From the NCBI RefSeq assembly GCF_000300235.2, contig NZ_CP004388.1:1159501-1223500 (forward strand): a stretch of 64,000 nucleotides of DNA. Direction: 5' to 3'. This stretch comes from Thalassospira xiamenensis M-5 = DSM 17429. Its GTDB lineage: Bacteria > Pseudomonadota > Alphaproteobacteria > Rhodospirillales > Thalassospiraceae. The notes beneath the pieces were generated by a model, which did not search any database, was not told the origin of the DNA, and saw nothing but the letters and a program-made list of their open reading frames with translations. Made by a program: the position numbers and the translations under genes. Every line of letters starts with the position of its first letter. Position 1 is the stretch's first letter. This document shows positions 37,745 through 48,286 of the stretch, piece after piece.

Positions 37745-37772
37745 ATGGGGCTGCGCCAGATAGCAGCCCCAT
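37745..37772. terminator. Terminator-like hairpin after the MCP gene
   Basis: Perfect 10-bp stem ATGGGGCTGC/GCAGCCCCAT with an eight-base loop, 80 bases after the MCP stop. No T run follows on the plus strand. Confidence 0.55.
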
Positions 37773-37871
37773 CTACCAGTTTCTAACGGAACTGCCCGGA
37801 TAATGCAGCAATAAAATAACAGGGCTGCTATGGGCGCAGAAAACTTGGCATAAAGGCCATAACGTGTATAA

Positions 37872-39374
<1,503 letters not shown>

Positions 39375-39465
39375 TCGGGGCACGCTGATCAATTGGCTGG
39401 GCTGCCTTGCGCTTGTCGCTGTTGGCGAATGGCCCAACCCGTGATATCAGCGGGCACAAATTTCA

Positions 39466-39500
39466 GATGACGGCAGGCAATCCTGCCGTCATCGCCTTTT
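39466..39500 (+). terminator. Terminator of guaB
   Basis: Perfect 12-bp stem GATGACGGCAGG/CCTGCCGTCATC with loop CAAT, followed by GCCTTTTTTA. Confidence 0.93.
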
Positions 39501-39573
39501 TTATCGTATGGTGTTTACTTGAATTCCCATATCGGGACAGGAACATCACACTCAGACAGGTTGGACATTCGTT

Positions 39574-40911
39574 TTGAAACCCGGTGCACGTATCGCGGCT
39601 GTCATTGAACTCTATGACGGCTGGACCCAGACCAGAGACGACGCAGACCGCGTCATTTCCGGCTATTTTGGCAATCGCCGTTATATCGGTGGTGGCGATC
39701 GTCGCGAGATCAGCGAACGTTTCTATAACTTGATCCGCCATCAGGCGCGTCTGGGCTGGTGGCTGGCCGAATGCGGATATGAGTTTCAGGACGGTCGTGC
39801 GCGCATGATCGCCGAACTGGTCTTGCAGGACAAACGCAAGGCCGAAGACATTTCAAGCATGTTCAATGGTGAGGAGTTCTGCCCGAACCCGCTGCATCCG
39901 GCAGAAAATCATCTGATCAACAAGCTGACTGGCAAGACGCTTGATCATGACGGCCAGCCAGGTGCGGTCAAAACCGAATTGCCGAAATGGCTTTATGCCG
40001 AACTGCTGAAACTCCATCACGAAAACCTTCCGGCTGAAATGGCGGCCTATAATCAGCCCGCCAAACTTGATCTGCGCGTTAACCGCCTTCAGGGCACGGT
40101 TGAAGACGCAATCAAATCGCTTGAAGCCGATGGCATCCACAATATCGAAAGAACGCCTTATGCGCCCAACGGCCTGCGTCTGCCGCTTGGTGTGAATATG
40201 CTGGTTACGGCGGCCTATAAGGATGGCTTGATCGAAATCCAGGACGAGGCATCGCAGATTTGCGTGCGGCTGGTCGATGCCAAGCCGGGCATGCATATCC
40301 TTGATATGTGCGCGGGCGGTGGGGGCAAGACGCTTGGCATGGCGTCCGACATGCGCGGCAAGGGCCGTATCCTTGCCTGCGACACCCATGGCGGTCGTCT
40401 GGATAATTCGCGCAAGCGTGCCAAACGTGCCGGTGCCGGTGACTGTATTCAGCAGCGCATCATCGCTGATGAACGCGATAGCTGGCTTCGCAACAAATCC
40501 GGTTTCTTTGATCGTGTGTTGCTTGATGTCCCCTGTTCGGGGCTTGGCACCCTGCGCCGTAACCCGGCACTGCGCTGGCGTATCGGGCAGCGTGATATCC
40601 GCACCCTGATGGCAAATCAAAGCAAGATATTGAAGGCCGGTGCGGCAAAGGTCACCAAGGGTGGGCGTCTGATTTACGCGACCTGCTCGATCATGCCCGA
40701 AGAAAACGAACGCCTGATCGAAACCTTCATGCGTGATCGCAAGGATTTCAGACCGGTTCCGATCAGTGAAATCTGGCCCGACGCACCCAAATCCGTTCCG
40801 GTACCCGGTGGCAAGGACAAGCCGTGGCTTCGCCTGTCGCCTAATGTTCACGGTACGGATGGTTTCTTTGTCGCGGTGTTTGAACGCACAGCCAAAGGCA
40901 AGGTGAAATAA
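39574..40911 (+). CDS. rsmB: RsmB/NOP-family RNA m5C methyltransferase
   Basis: 445 residues. SAM-dependent cytosine-5 methyltransferase, probably on 16S rRNA. SAM site ILDMCAGGGGKTLGMA, catalytic Cys pair in LDVPCSGLGTLRRNP and YATCSIMPEENE. The N-terminal 150 residues are a NusB-like/PUA-type RNA-binding part diverged from E. coli RsmB, so the exact target base is inferred. A TTG start is used; no better start is near. Confidence 0.88.
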   Translation: MKPGARIAAVIELYDGWTQTRDDADRVISGYFGNRRYIGGGDRREISERFYNLIRHQARLGWWLAECGYEFQDGRARMIAELVLQDKRKAEDISSMFNGEEFCPNPLHPAENHLINKLTGKTLDHDGQPGAVKTELPKWLYAELLKLHHENLPAEMAAYNQPAKLDLRVNRLQGTVEDAIKSLEADGIHNIERTPYAPNGLRLPLGVNMLVTAAYKDGLIEIQDEASQICVRLVDAKPGMHILDMCAGGGGKTLGMASDMRGKGRILACDTHGGRLDNSRKRAKRAGAGDCIQQRIIADERDSWLRNKSGFFDRVLLDVPCSGLGTLRRNPALRWRIGQRDIRTLMANQSKILKAGAAKVTKGGRLIYATCSIMPEENERLIETFMRDRKDFRPVPISEIWPDAPKSVPVPGGKDKPWLRLSPNVHGTDGFFVAVFERTAKGKVK

Positions 40912-41001
40912 TGACAATGACGGCTATGGTCATCGCAAACAACCCGATGTCCGATGCCGCCCTTGGTCTGCTCGCAAACTGTAAAATTGCGGCAAGAAAA
41001 A

Positions 41002-41040
41002 TGGCCCTGTCCCGAATGGGGACAGGGCCAATTCTTTTCA
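41002..41040. terminator. Strong bidirectional terminator after rsmB
   Basis: Perfect 12-bp stem TGGCCCTGTCCC/GGGACAGGGCCA, five-base loop, then ATTCTTTTC; on the left AAGAAAAA serves the minus-strand gene ending at 41106. Confidence 0.93.
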
Positions 41041-41105
41041 CAAGTGCATTTTACCGTGAACGCGATGTGAAGATTGGATCTTCCACAGTTTACCCGGCCG
41101 GTTTT

Positions 41106-41453
41106 TTATTCCGTCTTCGGGGCAGCTTCGCCACCGGTGGTGCCGCCGTCATTCTGCGGCATCAGTTCCAGCGGGCTGCTATCTTCGCCTGCATTGCCAT
41201 CAAGACCCTTCATGCCCGGAACTTCCTGATTGTCTTCTGGAAGGACGGTGTTCGGCGCTTCGCCGGTTTCGGCCGCCGGGGCATCCGGTGCCGGGGTCAT
41301 GGTATCGCTTTTTTCAGTACCGGTTTCAGTGCCAAACAGCGACACCGGGTTGTTGGTCTCGGACTGGGTCATTGCAATAGCCGTTGCCGCACCAGCGACC
41401 AGAAGAAGGCCAGCGACGGCAAGCGCGATTTTACTGCCTTTGTTCTGTGTCAT
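41106..41453 (-). CDS. Small signal-anchored acidic low-complexity protein
   Basis: 115 residues. An N-terminal hydrophobic segment (IALAVAGLLLVAGAATAIAM) acts as signal peptide or anchor. The rest is acidic and rich in Pro, Ala, Thr and Gly with no predicted fold, so a periplasmic disordered protein. AAAGGGA precedes the ATG. Transcribed away from guaA and ended by the strong shared terminator. Function unknown. Confidence 0.72.
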   Translation of the reverse strand: MTQNKGSKIALAVAGLLLVAGAATAIAMTQSETNNPVSLFGTETGTEKSDTMTPAPDAPAAETGEAPNTVLPEDNQEVPGMKGLDGNAGEDSSPLELMPQNDGGTTGGEAAPKTE

Positions 41454-41755
41454 TTGTCTGTGTCCCTTTGCATGGTCAAACTTGATTTGCTCATGATTTC
41501 TAATTCTGTCGGACGCGGTTATCTCCGTGCTCCGTTAGAAACCAAGTTACAGACGCATTGCGCAGGAAAAAGGGACCAATTGTGCTTTTTTCGGGGGCGT
41601 TCCGGCAGGAAAAGGCCGCAATTGTCCCCAAATGCCGGAATTCGGCATCAGAATTTCATGAATGCATCCCAAGGTAACCGTTTGCGCCGGGTTGCCGAGA
41701 CGGATGGTTTGGCGTATGTACGGCGCAACCCCATACTCGACGGAGATACGGCCCG
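41454..41755. other. Divergent promoter region and guaA leader
   Basis: Gene-free. Contains the palindrome TGCCGgaattCGGCA (41633-41647) and a 7-bp stem GGGTTGC/GCAACCC (41689-41695 with 41725-41731) directly before the guaA ribosome site. No known riboswitch recognised. Confidence 0.4.
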
Positions 41756-43309
41756 ATGACAGATCGCGTGCTGATTATTGATTTTGGATCGCAGGTCACC
41801 CAGCTGATTGCACGCCGCGTGCGCGAAAGCGGTGTCTATAGCGAAATCCACCCCTTCAACAATGTCTCGGATGCTTTCCTTGACGAATATGCGCCCAAGG
41901 CCGTGATCCTTTCGGGTGGTCCGGCATCGGTCCATTGGGACAAGGCACCCTCTGCCCCGGCAAAGGTGTTTGAGCTTGGCGTGCCGGTGCTTGGTATCTG
42001 CTATGGTCAGCAGACCATGGTCAACCAGCTTGGCGGCAAGGTCGCAACGTCCGATCACCGTGAATTCGGTCGTGCCTTTGTCGATGTCATCGAAGACTGC
42101 GCGCTGTTCACCGGCATCTGGGCCGAAGGTGCCCGCGAACAGGTCTGGATGAGCCACGGCGACCGTGTCGATGCGCTTCCTGACGGGTTCCGCGTTGTTG
42201 GCAAATCCGAAGGCGCACCGTTTGCCGCCATCGCCAATGACAACAAGAAATTCTACGCCGTGCAGTTCCACCCCGAAGTGGTCCACACCCCGCATGGCGC
42301 GCAGCTGCTTAAAAACTTCACGCATGGCGTTGCCGGTTGTTCTGGCGACTGGACGATGAACGCCTATAAAGACGATGCAATCGCCAAAATCCGCAAACAG
42401 GTCGGCGATGGCAAGGTCATCTGCGGTCTTTCGGGTGGTGTTGACAGCTCTGTCACCGCGGTTCTGATCCACGAAGCGATTGGCGATCAGCTGACCTGCG
42501 TGTTTGTCGATCATGGTTTCATGCGCTCGGGCGAGGCTGATCAGGTCGTCACCCTGTTCCGCGACCATTACAATATTCCACTGGTGCATGTTGACGCGTC
42601 CGAAACCTTTATCGGCGCGATTGAAGGCGAAATTGATCCGGAAACCAAACGCAAAACCATTGGCCGTCTGTTCATCGAAGTGTTCGAAGAAGAAGCCAAG
42701 AAAATCGGTGGTGCTGATTTCCTTGCACAGGGGACCCTTTACCCGGACGTGATCGAAAGTGTGTCTTTCACTGGTGGCCCGTCGGTCACCATCAAGTCAC
42801 ACCACAATGTCGGTGGCCTTCCGGAACGCATGAACATGCAATTGGTCGAGCCACTGCGTGAGCTGTTCAAGGACGAAGTCCGTGACCTTGGCCGTGAACT
42901 GGGCCTGCCCGACAGCTTTGTCGGCCGTCACCCGTTCCCCGGACCGGGCCTTGCCATCCGCATCCCCGGCCAGCCGATCACGCGCGAAAAGCTTGATATC
43001 CTGCGCAAGGCCGATGCGATCTATCTCGAAGAAATCCGTAATGCCGGTCTCTATGACGCCATCTGGCAGGCCTTCGCGGTGCTGCTCCCGGTCCGTACCG
43101 TTGGCGTGATGGGCGATGGTCGTACCTATGACTATGCCTGTGCGCTGCGCGCGGTCACCTCGACCGACGGCATGACCGCCGACTTCTTCGCCTTCCCGCC
43201 GGAACTGCTTGGCCGCATCGCCAACCGGATCATCAACGAGGTCAACGGTATCAACCGTGTCACCTATGACTACACCTCGAAACCACCGGGAACGATTGAG
43301 TGGGAATAA
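41756..43309 (+). CDS. guaA: GMP synthase (glutamine-hydrolysing)
   Basis: Makes GMP from XMP, ATP and glutamine. 517 residues. The class I glutamine amidotransferase domain comes first (catalytic Cys in GICYGQQTM, His/Glu in QFHPEVVHT), then the ATP-pyrophosphatase domain (P loop [11 protein letters not shown]) and the C-terminal dimerisation domain ending [13 protein letters not shown] precedes the ATG. A terminator follows. Confidence 0.99.
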   Translation: MTDRVLIIDFGSQVTQLIARRVRESGVYSEIHPFNNVSDAFLDEYAPKAVILSGGPASVHWDKAPSAPAKVFELGVPVLGICYGQQTMVNQLGGKVATSDHREFGRAFVDVIEDCALFTGIWAEGAREQVWMSHGDRVDALPDGFRVVGKSEGAPFAAIANDNKKFYAVQFHPEVVHTPHGAQLLKNFTHGVAGCSGDWTMNAYKDDAIAKIRKQVGDGKVICGLSGGVDSSVTAVLIHEAIGDQLTCVFVDHGFMRSGEADQVVTLFRDHYNIPLVHVDASETFIGAIEGEIDPETKRKTIGRLFIEVFEEEAKKIGGADFLAQGTLYPDVIESVSFTGGPSVTIKSHHNVGGLPERMNMQLVEPLRELFKDEVRDLGRELGLPDSFVGRHPFPGPGLAIRIPGQPITREKLDILRKADAIYLEEIRNAGLYDAIWQAFAVLLPVRTVGVMGDGRTYDYACALRAVTSTDGMTADFFAFPPELLGRIANRIINEVNGINRVTYDYTSKPPGTIEWE

Positions 43310-43334
43310 GCTTTCCGATCATCGGAAATGACAG

Positions 43335-43362
43335 CGGCGCGTCCATTGGGCGCGCCGTTTTG
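43335..43362 (+). terminator. Terminator of guaA
   Basis: CGGCGCG/CGCGCCG stem with a nine-base loop followed by TTTTGTTT. Confidence 0.88.
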
Positions 43363-43374
43363 TTTGGGGCTGTT

Positions 43375-43524
43375 CTAATAACCCGGCCCGTCCGAGCCGC
43401 AATCCCCTGTCGAATTGCATGCATTCGATAAAACCTGCTGAACGCTGCGCTGCCAGTTGAAGGTCAGGCAGGAAGGCAGCGACAGGGTTGCGACTATTGC
43501 GGCAATAAGAGCAAGGTGGCGCAT
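43375..43524 (-). CDS. Tiny putative lipoprotein
   Basis: 49 residues from the ATG at 43524, with GGGGG upstream. A hydrophobic signal (LALIAAIVATLSL) ends in LPSC, an acceptable lipobox, giving a mature peptide of about 31 residues with two more Cys near the C-terminus. Resembles the small entericidin-like lipoproteins in size, but no sequence match is claimed. The longer frame to 43632 lacks support. Confidence 0.55.
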   Translation of the reverse strand: MRHLALIAAIVATLSLPSCLTFNWQRSVQQVLSNACNSTGDCGSDGPGY

Positions 43525-43632
43525 GGTGGCCCCCGTTTCTTTTGGGTGGTTTAAGCCGGTATCAGACGACGACATTGTACCAGAACCCGGTCGCAATGTC
43601 GTCGACATAGGGCGCAGGGGTGAAGTCCGCAA

Positions 43633-43968
43633 TCAGATCTTTTTGACAAATTCGGATTTAAGCTTCATCGGGCCAAATCCGTCGATCTTGCAATCGATAT
43701 TGTGGTCGCCTTCGACAAGGCGGATATTCTTGACCTTGGTGCCGACCTTAAGCGGTTGAGACGCACCCTTGACCTTCAGATCCTTGATGATCGAAACCGT
43801 ATCGCCGTCAACAAGCACATTGCCATTGGCATCCTTGTATTCGGTTTGATCGCCACTTGACGCGGTTTGCAGCGACCATTCATGGGCGCATTCCGGGCAA
43901 ATCAGCAATTCACCATCTTCGTAGGTATAGGGCGACTGGCATTTGGGGCAGGGGGGTAACGTGCTCAC
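43633..43968 (-). CDS. yjdM: Zinc-ribbon protein YjdM (formerly PhnA)
   Basis: 111 residues from a GTG start with AAGGA upstream. The N-terminal zinc ribbon is [21 protein letters not shown], split here as two CxxC pairs, followed by the conserved [15 protein letters not shown] and [21 protein letters not shown]. The family was once linked to phosphonate use, but its role is unsettled. Not in a phn operon here. Confidence 0.95.
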   Translation of the reverse strand: MSTLPPCPKCQSPYTYEDGELLICPECAHEWSLQTASSGDQTEYKDANGNVLVDGDTVSIIKDLKVKGASQPLKVGTKVKNIRLVEGDHNIDCKIDGFGPMKLKSEFVKKI

Positions 43969-44074
43969 GGCAGATCCTTGGGTAAAAGCGTTAAGTCATG
44001 ACCCTACCCGTTCCGGTTTGGCCGCCTATCTCGTAACGCCCGAAACCCGGCTTGTCGAGAGTTTGCGCCGACAA

Positions 44075-44485
44075 TTACGACCCGAATAATTGCGAGACAA
44101 AGACAAGCATCGCAAACAGGCTGACAAAATAGGCAATGGATCGCACGCCATTGATCCCCGGAATGCGCGTGATCCCGGCAACATAGAACCCGGCATGTGC
44201 GATACGGGCGAGGGTAAAGACAACTGCGCAAGCCACAGTGACAGTGTTAGAAATGCCGATTACATGCGCGACCAGAACGATAATCGCAAACGGCACCAGA
44301 TTTTCCAGATGGTTCTGATGGGCGCGCAGGCCACGGGCAGCCAAGCCCTGCCGTTCGGGCAGATTGTCGCGATTGCCCAAAAGGCGTTTGCCGCCGACCT
44401 GCTTGCCATAGGACCAATTGTAAACCCACGGGAAAGCAAGGCAGAAAAGGGCGTTGAAAACGAGAAGGGCAAGTTCGATGGTCAC
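44075..44485 (-). CDS. MAPEG-family membrane protein
   Basis: 136 residues from the GTG at 44485, which has AAAAGG upstream and begins VTIELALLVF; frames starting further out run into the SDR gene. Four membrane helices and the family motif RGLRAHQNHLENLVPFA. MAPEG proteins include glutathione S-transferases and related membrane enzymes; bacterial members are mostly uncharacterised. Confidence 0.85.
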   Translation of the reverse strand: MTIELALLVFNALFCLAFPWVYNWSYGKQVGGKRLLGNRDNLPERQGLAARGLRAHQNHLENLVPFAIIVLVAHVIGISNTVTVACAVVFTLARIAHAGFYVAGITRIPGINGVRSIAYFVSLFAMLVFVSQLFGS

Positions 44486-44600
44486 GGAAACACCTTTTGG
44501 TGATGGTTTATCCAAGCCATACGCAGGAAAAAAGGGTAGGCGATCAAACTTTTGCGCCGCGAGGCGTTCGTGTTTTATCAAGCTGATCGCCCGAAAGTGC

Positions 44601-45365
44601 TTATTCTTCTGCGGCCTTGCGAAGGGCCGGGAGCCCGACACCGGCCGTTTCAAACCCGCCATCGGCCGCGATCACCTGACCGGTAACGTAGCTCGCCTTG
44701 TCGGAGCATAAAAACGCAATCACCTCGGCGATTTCGCGTTCGTTACCGTATCGGCCAAGCGGCATGGCATCAAGATAGGCCGATATGATTTCCGGCGAAT
44801 GGACCGCCATGGCAAGCTTGGTTTTGACTGGGCCGGGGCAGACGCAGTTGGACCGCACCCCGAAATCGCCAAGCTCGATCGCCTGCTGTTTTGTCAGGTG
44901 AATGACGGCGGCCTTCGATGTGCCATAAGCGACCCGAAGAGTAGAGGCCCGAAGCCCGGAAATAGAGCCGATATTGACAATCGCGCCCTTGGTCTGCTTC
45001 AGAGCAGGTATTGCCGCCTGTGAGACAAGAAAAACACCATCAAGGTTGGTTTCCATGATCCGGCGCCACGCGCTGAAGTCAGTTTCACCAATTGGCAGGA
45101 AATCGGCAACCCCGGCATTATTGACGACCGCATCAATCTGTCCGAACTCGGTCAGGACCTCGTCGATCATCAGATCGACCTGTTCGGGGATTGATACGTC
45201 ATATTCAAATGCCTTGGCATTTGCGATATCGCGACATGATTTGCGAAGTTCCGCGCTGTCGCGATCAATCATCGCAACCTGCCACCCCAGTTCAATAAAA
45301 AGATGGGTTGTGGCAAGTCCGATGCCGCGTGCGGCACCTGTTACGAGGGCAACCTTGTTTTCCAT
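44601..45365 (-). CDS. Short-chain dehydrogenase/reductase
   Basis: 254 residues, classical SDR. Cofactor motif TGAARGIG near the N-terminus with Asp at the end of the second strand (MIDRD) favouring NAD. NNAGVAD, catalytic Ser in IVNIGSISG, YGTSK with catalytic Tyr and Lys, and CPGPVKTKL. The substrate is unknown. It precedes the MAPEG gene on the same strand by 115 bases; no metabolic partner nearby. Confidence 0.92.
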   Translation of the reverse strand: MENKVALVTGAARGIGLATTHLFIELGWQVAMIDRDSAELRKSCRDIANAKAFEYDVSIPEQVDLMIDEVLTEFGQIDAVVNNAGVADFLPIGETDFSAWRRIMETNLDGVFLVSQAAIPALKQTKGAIVNIGSISGLRASTLRVAYGTSKAAVIHLTKQQAIELGDFGVRSNCVCPGPVKTKLAMAVHSPEIISAYLDAMPLGRYGNEREIAEVIAFLCSDKASYVTGQVIAADGGFETAGVGLPALRKAAEE

Positions 45366-45418
45366 TCACGTCTTCCCTGATAACAGCCGTTAAACAGGCT
45401 GCCTTGTTTCTTATGAAG

Positions 45419-45444
45419 GACGGCCCCGTTTTAACCGGGCCGTC
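45419..45444 (-). terminator. Weak terminator of the XRE/DUF2975 operon
   Basis: GACGGCCC/GGGCCGTC stem across a 10-base loop just after the regulator stop; no T run on the minus strand. Confidence 0.5.
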
Positions 45445-45458
45445 ATGATCACAAGAGC

Positions 45459-45671
45459 TTACAGGTCGTCGGCAACGAATTCCAGAAGATCACCGGGTTG
45501 GCAATCAAGTTCCCGGCAAATCGCGGCAAGTGTTTCAAACCGCACACCGCGCACCTTGCCTGATTTCAGAAGCGACAGGTTCTGTTCGCTCACCCCGATC
45601 CGGCAGGCAAGGTCCTTGGACTTCATCTTTCGCAGGGCAAGCATCACGTCAAGCCGGACAATGATCGCCAT
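45459..45671 (-). CDS. XRE-type HTH regulator (YozG-like)
   Basis: 70 residues, essentially one helix-turn-helix of the Cro/CI class (KDLACRIGVSEQNLSLLKSGK), followed by ETLAAICRELDCQPGDLLEF. Its ATG overlaps the TGA of the upstream DUF2975 gene by one base (TGATG), so the two are translationally coupled. This pairing of a four-helix DUF2975 membrane protein with a tiny HTH protein is common; the membrane protein probably controls or is controlled by it. Confidence 0.92.
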   Translation of the reverse strand: MAIIVRLDVMLALRKMKSKDLACRIGVSEQNLSLLKSGKVRGVRFETLAAICRELDCQPGDLLEFVADDL

Positions 45672-46210
45672 CAGACGAAGCTCCTGTTCTCGTCCTCGAT
45701 CCGGGTGGCTTCTCCCAATACCCACGCAATCACCAGAAGCAACCCGCCCAGAAACAGGGTGCTGGCCTCGGCATCGCTGAGCCCGATAGACAGCATCCTT
45801 TCGCCTTCGGGACGGGTTATGGTTGCCAGTACGGATGTCAGTGCGCCTGAAAGCGGCTTGATCAGGGTTTGCGCCATAAGGGCCACGGAAAATGCTTTCA
45901 GATGGGCAATCGGGGCAGGCTGGAAAATATGGTTTTCGGCAAAGGACAGGAACATCTTGCGCAATCGCCAAAGCCCATAGGCCATAACAAGTGTCGGCAG
46001 CATCATCGATGCCATCACGGCATATTTCTGCCATCCGGAAAGGGCGCGCAATTCTTCAAGGCTGATGGTCATCTGGCTGGCGCTGGTATCAATCCAGCCA
46101 TCGACATGCCATATCAGCGGCACGAGACAGATTTCGAAAACAACGCCGATAAGGCACACCCAGCCAAGAATGCGGCTGACGGTGCGGACATTTTTCAGGG
46201 TGTCGGACAT
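45671..46210 (-). CDS. DUF2975 four-helix membrane protein
   Basis: 179 residues with four membrane helices (about 13-33, 60-85, 105-125 and 145-168). Matches the DUF2975 pattern, including FAENHIFQPAPIAHLKAF between helices two and three. First gene of an operon with the XRE regulator that overlaps its stop. Function is unknown for the family; a membrane signal receptor for the regulator is a reasonable guess. Confidence 0.85.
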   Translation of the reverse strand: MSDTLKNVRTVSRILGWVCLIGVVFEICLVPLIWHVDGWIDTSASQMTISLEELRALSGWQKYAVMASMMLPTLVMAYGLWRLRKMFLSFAENHIFQPAPIAHLKAFSVALMAQTLIKPLSGALTSVLATITRPEGERMLSIGLSDAEASTLFLGGLLLVIAWVLGEATRIEDENRSFV

Positions 46211-46372
46211 GACGGGGCTCCATCCGGAAACAATCGGGGGATATTTTAATGACGAATCAAATTCATTAATTAATGTAAAACATGAATTTTTTATCGAAAT
46301 GAGTCAATCCGGATTTTTATCCGTAGTCGCGCTTTGATCGTCAGGCGGGCGATGCCCGGCCAAAATTCAGAC

Positions 46373-46412
46373 AAAAAAAATGCAGCCGGGGCGGTTGAAA
46401 CACCCGGCTGCA
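46373..46412 (-). terminator. Terminator of the small-protein genes
   Basis: Minus strand: TGCAGCCGGG pairs with CCCGGCTGCA across a 12-base loop and runs into eight T. It lies 82 bases after the 46495 stop. Confidence 0.9.
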
Positions 46413-46494
46413 GAAGGAATGGCGGGGAGGGGAGGAAAACCCGCCAGGGAAGAGAGGGAGACGAAAAAGTCTGGCTGCTTCCAGCGCGGCGTCG

Positions 46495-46767
46495 TTAATG
46501 CCGTTTGGAAGAGATCATCGCGTCCCACGCACCTTGCAAACGTTGTTTGGCTTCACGAAAACGCTGCAGGGATTCTTGCGGGATATCACCGCTATGATCC
46601 TTGATCTCGCTCCAGGCGGCATCCATGTCATCCCACGCCTGAACAACCTCGCTTGGCAATTGTTCAAGCCCGGCTTCGGATTCCTTGCAATGGGCTGTAA
46701 GGCCGAATTCCCAATCCTTGAATTCCTGATGGAGCTTGGCGTGCTCCGGAAGGGGACGGGCTGTCAT
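46495..46767 (-). CDS. Small helical protein, paralogue of the next
   Basis: 90 residues, acidic, helical, no membrane segment or signal. A strong AAAGGAGG site precedes the ATG. Its second half (LPSEVVQAWDDMDAAWSEIK, then FREAKQRLQGAWDAMI) lines up with the protein encoded 115 bases upstream, showing tandem paralogy. The spaced Trp residues and heptad-like pattern suggest a small helical bundle. Function unknown. Confidence 0.8.
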   Translation of the reverse strand: MTARPLPEHAKLHQEFKDWEFGLTAHCKESEAGLEQLPSEVVQAWDDMDAAWSEIKDHSGDIPQESLQRFREAKQRLQGAWDAMISSKRH

Positions 46768-46882
46768 GGGAGCCTCCTTTTGCTTTTCCAGACAATTTCA
46801 ATCTGGCGCGTAATCATGTCATCGATTTGCAATGAAAAGGCGATTTTGGGGCATTCTCTATAAAGGGCATAAAACCGGCAAT

Positions 46883-47146
46883 TTACCTGCCAATCATATC
46901 GTTCCATGCTTTTTCAAGATTTGCGGTCGCCTTGTGGAACTGCTCTGCGGTGGCGTTGCTTGCGGCATCGCCTTCGGCCTTAAGCTTTTCCCACGCCTCA
47001 TTCATCTCGTTATAGGGGCCGGTTACCTCTTTGGGCAGATTTCCGACCTGCATGTCGTTTTTCGCGCAGTAACCGGCAACATTCCGTTCCCAGCTGTCGT
47101 GGGACTGGCGCAGATTAAAAATGTCGAGTGCTGTTTGCTCTTGCAT
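46883..47146 (-). CDS. Small helical protein, paralogue of the previous
   Basis: 87 residues from the ATG at 47146 with AAGGAGA upstream. Contains LPKEVTGPYNEMNEAWEKLK and FHKATANLEKAWNDMI, matching the downstream paralogue. Soluble and charged. It diverges from the metal-sensing ArsR gene 76 bases away, so both promoters share a very short region. Function unknown; high-level expression is suggested by the ribosome site and the strong terminator. Confidence 0.8.
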   Translation of the reverse strand: MQEQTALDIFNLRQSHDSWERNVAGYCAKNDMQVGNLPKEVTGPYNEMNEAWEKLKAEGDAASNATAEQFHKATANLEKAWNDMIGR

Positions 47147-47222
47147 CGGTGTGTCTCCTTGTTCTGGTGGGCACTTTCGATGATGTGTCATACCTGTAAC
47201 GTTCCCTGCGTGGCGGAGTTCC

Positions 47223-47744
47223 ATGCACGCAAACATCAAGTCCCCTTGCCAAGCGATGCAGGGCGTGGAAAATAGGGGCATGTTACAAAGCAAAGCAAAA
47301 TCACGTAAAGTCGAAGTCACACCGGCCCGCCCGGTCGTGGTCAGCGCCAATAATGATGGTGACGGTTGTCAGGAATGCGATACCGCCGCACGTCTTGGCC
47401 TTTCCACCGAACAGGGGGAAGCCGTAACGCGTGATGCGTCGCGCGCCACCGGTCATAACCTGTCGCTGCCCGATATCGAGGCAGCAGCGAAAATCTTTGC
47501 GCTTTTGGGGGATGCCGGGCGGTTGCAGCTTGTTTTGCGCTGCATGGAAAAACCGCAAACCGTTGGCGAACTGGCCGAGGCATCGGGCATGTCGCAGTCG
47601 CTTACCAGCCATCATCTGCGTCAGTTGCGCGATCAGCGCATTCTGGCCTCCGAGCGCAACGGGCGTCATATCTTCTATCAGATTGATGACGAACATATTT
47701 CCTGTGTTGTTCGAGATGTCTTTGCCCACGTCACACACGACTAA
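47223..47744 (+). CDS. ArsR/SmtB-family metal sensor, CzrA-like
   Basis: Winged-helix repressor; the DNA-binding part (GELAEASGMSQSLTSHHLRQL) is preceded by an unusual 80-residue N-terminal extension with CQEC. The last helix reads DEHISCVVRDVFAHVTH: the D-x-H and H-x-x-H spaced 11 residues apart reproduce the alpha-5 zinc/cobalt site of CzrA and SmtB. It should release DNA when Zn or Co binds. Starts at 47223 or at an ATG at 47280. Its likely target is the ZntA-type ATPase gene at 50140, which has ATTCAAA/TTTGAAT repeats, but this is inference. Confidence 0.9.
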   Translation: MHANIKSPCQAMQGVENRGMLQSKAKSRKVEVTPARPVVVSANNDGDGCQECDTAARLGLSTEQGEAVTRDASRATGHNLSLPDIEAAAKIFALLGDAGRLQLVLRCMEKPQTVGELAEASGMSQSLTSHHLRQLRDQRILASERNGRHIFYQIDDEHISCVVRDVFAHVTHD

Positions 47745-47881
47745 GCCACCCCCGCACTGATCTTTGCGGGCATTCCAGTCGCAGATCGACAATCGGGCGA
47801 ATATGTTCGGCAAATGATCACCCGGCCTGCGTGGTTTTCACATTGCACTTGCGCAAAATTACCGTCATAAACGAATGGCTT

Positions 47882-48075
47882 GGTTTTTCCCGCTCTGCTC
47901 GGGGTTGGGAAACGAAGAGGGAATTTGGAAAGCCGTCTGTTTGACGGTCAAAGCCAAAGCCGCCCCCGCGACTGTATGCGACGAGTGCCCGCCATCATAC
48001 CACTTGCGAAAGCAGGGAAGGTCGGCGACGCATGAAGACCCGCAAGCCAGGAGACCTGCCAGGCATGGACCCGAA
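47882..48075 (+). promoter_or_regulatory. Cobalamin riboswitch upstream of cbtB
   Basis: The B12 box AGCCAGGAGACCTGCC lies at 48045-48060 and the core GCCGCCCCCGCGACTGTA upstream, in the order and spacing of AdoCbl riboswitches. The boundaries are approximate. It lies directly before the cobalt transporter genes, so cobalamin should shut down their expression. Confidence 0.95.
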
Positions 48076-48109
48076 CCGACTGTCGGGTGTGACAGCAAAG
48101 GAGATTTCT

Positions 48110-48283
48110 ATGACCACGCAGACCGCGGCATTTGCCGTTTCGAAAAAATCCGTTCTTCTGCCGATCCTTGCCTGTGCCGTTTTCGGCATGGCGATTGTCT
48201 TTGTGACCGGCCACGTTCAGGCGGACCTGCTTCATGACGCGGCACACGATGTGCGCCACGCGACCGGCTTTCCCTGCCACTAA
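48110..48283 (+). CDS. cbtB: Cobalt transporter subunit CbtB
   Basis: 57 residues, one membrane helix (LLPILACAVFGMAIVFVTG) and a His-rich C-terminus (HDAAHDVRHATGFPCH) that is the family hallmark and probably binds Co2+. AAAGGAG lies six bases before the ATG. Works with CbtA, encoded 3 bases downstream, as a putative cobalt importer under B12 control. Confidence 0.97.
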   Translation: MTTQTAAFAVSKKSVLLPILACAVFGMAIVFVTGHVQADLLHDAAHDVRHATGFPCH

Positions 48284-48286
48284 GTC

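Noticed and set aside
39853-40917. 354-codon minus-strand frame opposite rsmB
   Set aside because: Antisense of a clear methyltransferase gene; an artefact of codon bias. Similar frames opposite guaB (37890-38663) and guaA (41648-42589) were rejected for the same reason.
40911-41759. Long plus-strand frame starting on the rsmB stop and running to guaA
   Set aside because: It crosses a strong terminator, is antisense to the small acidic protein gene, and has a composition unlike a real protein.
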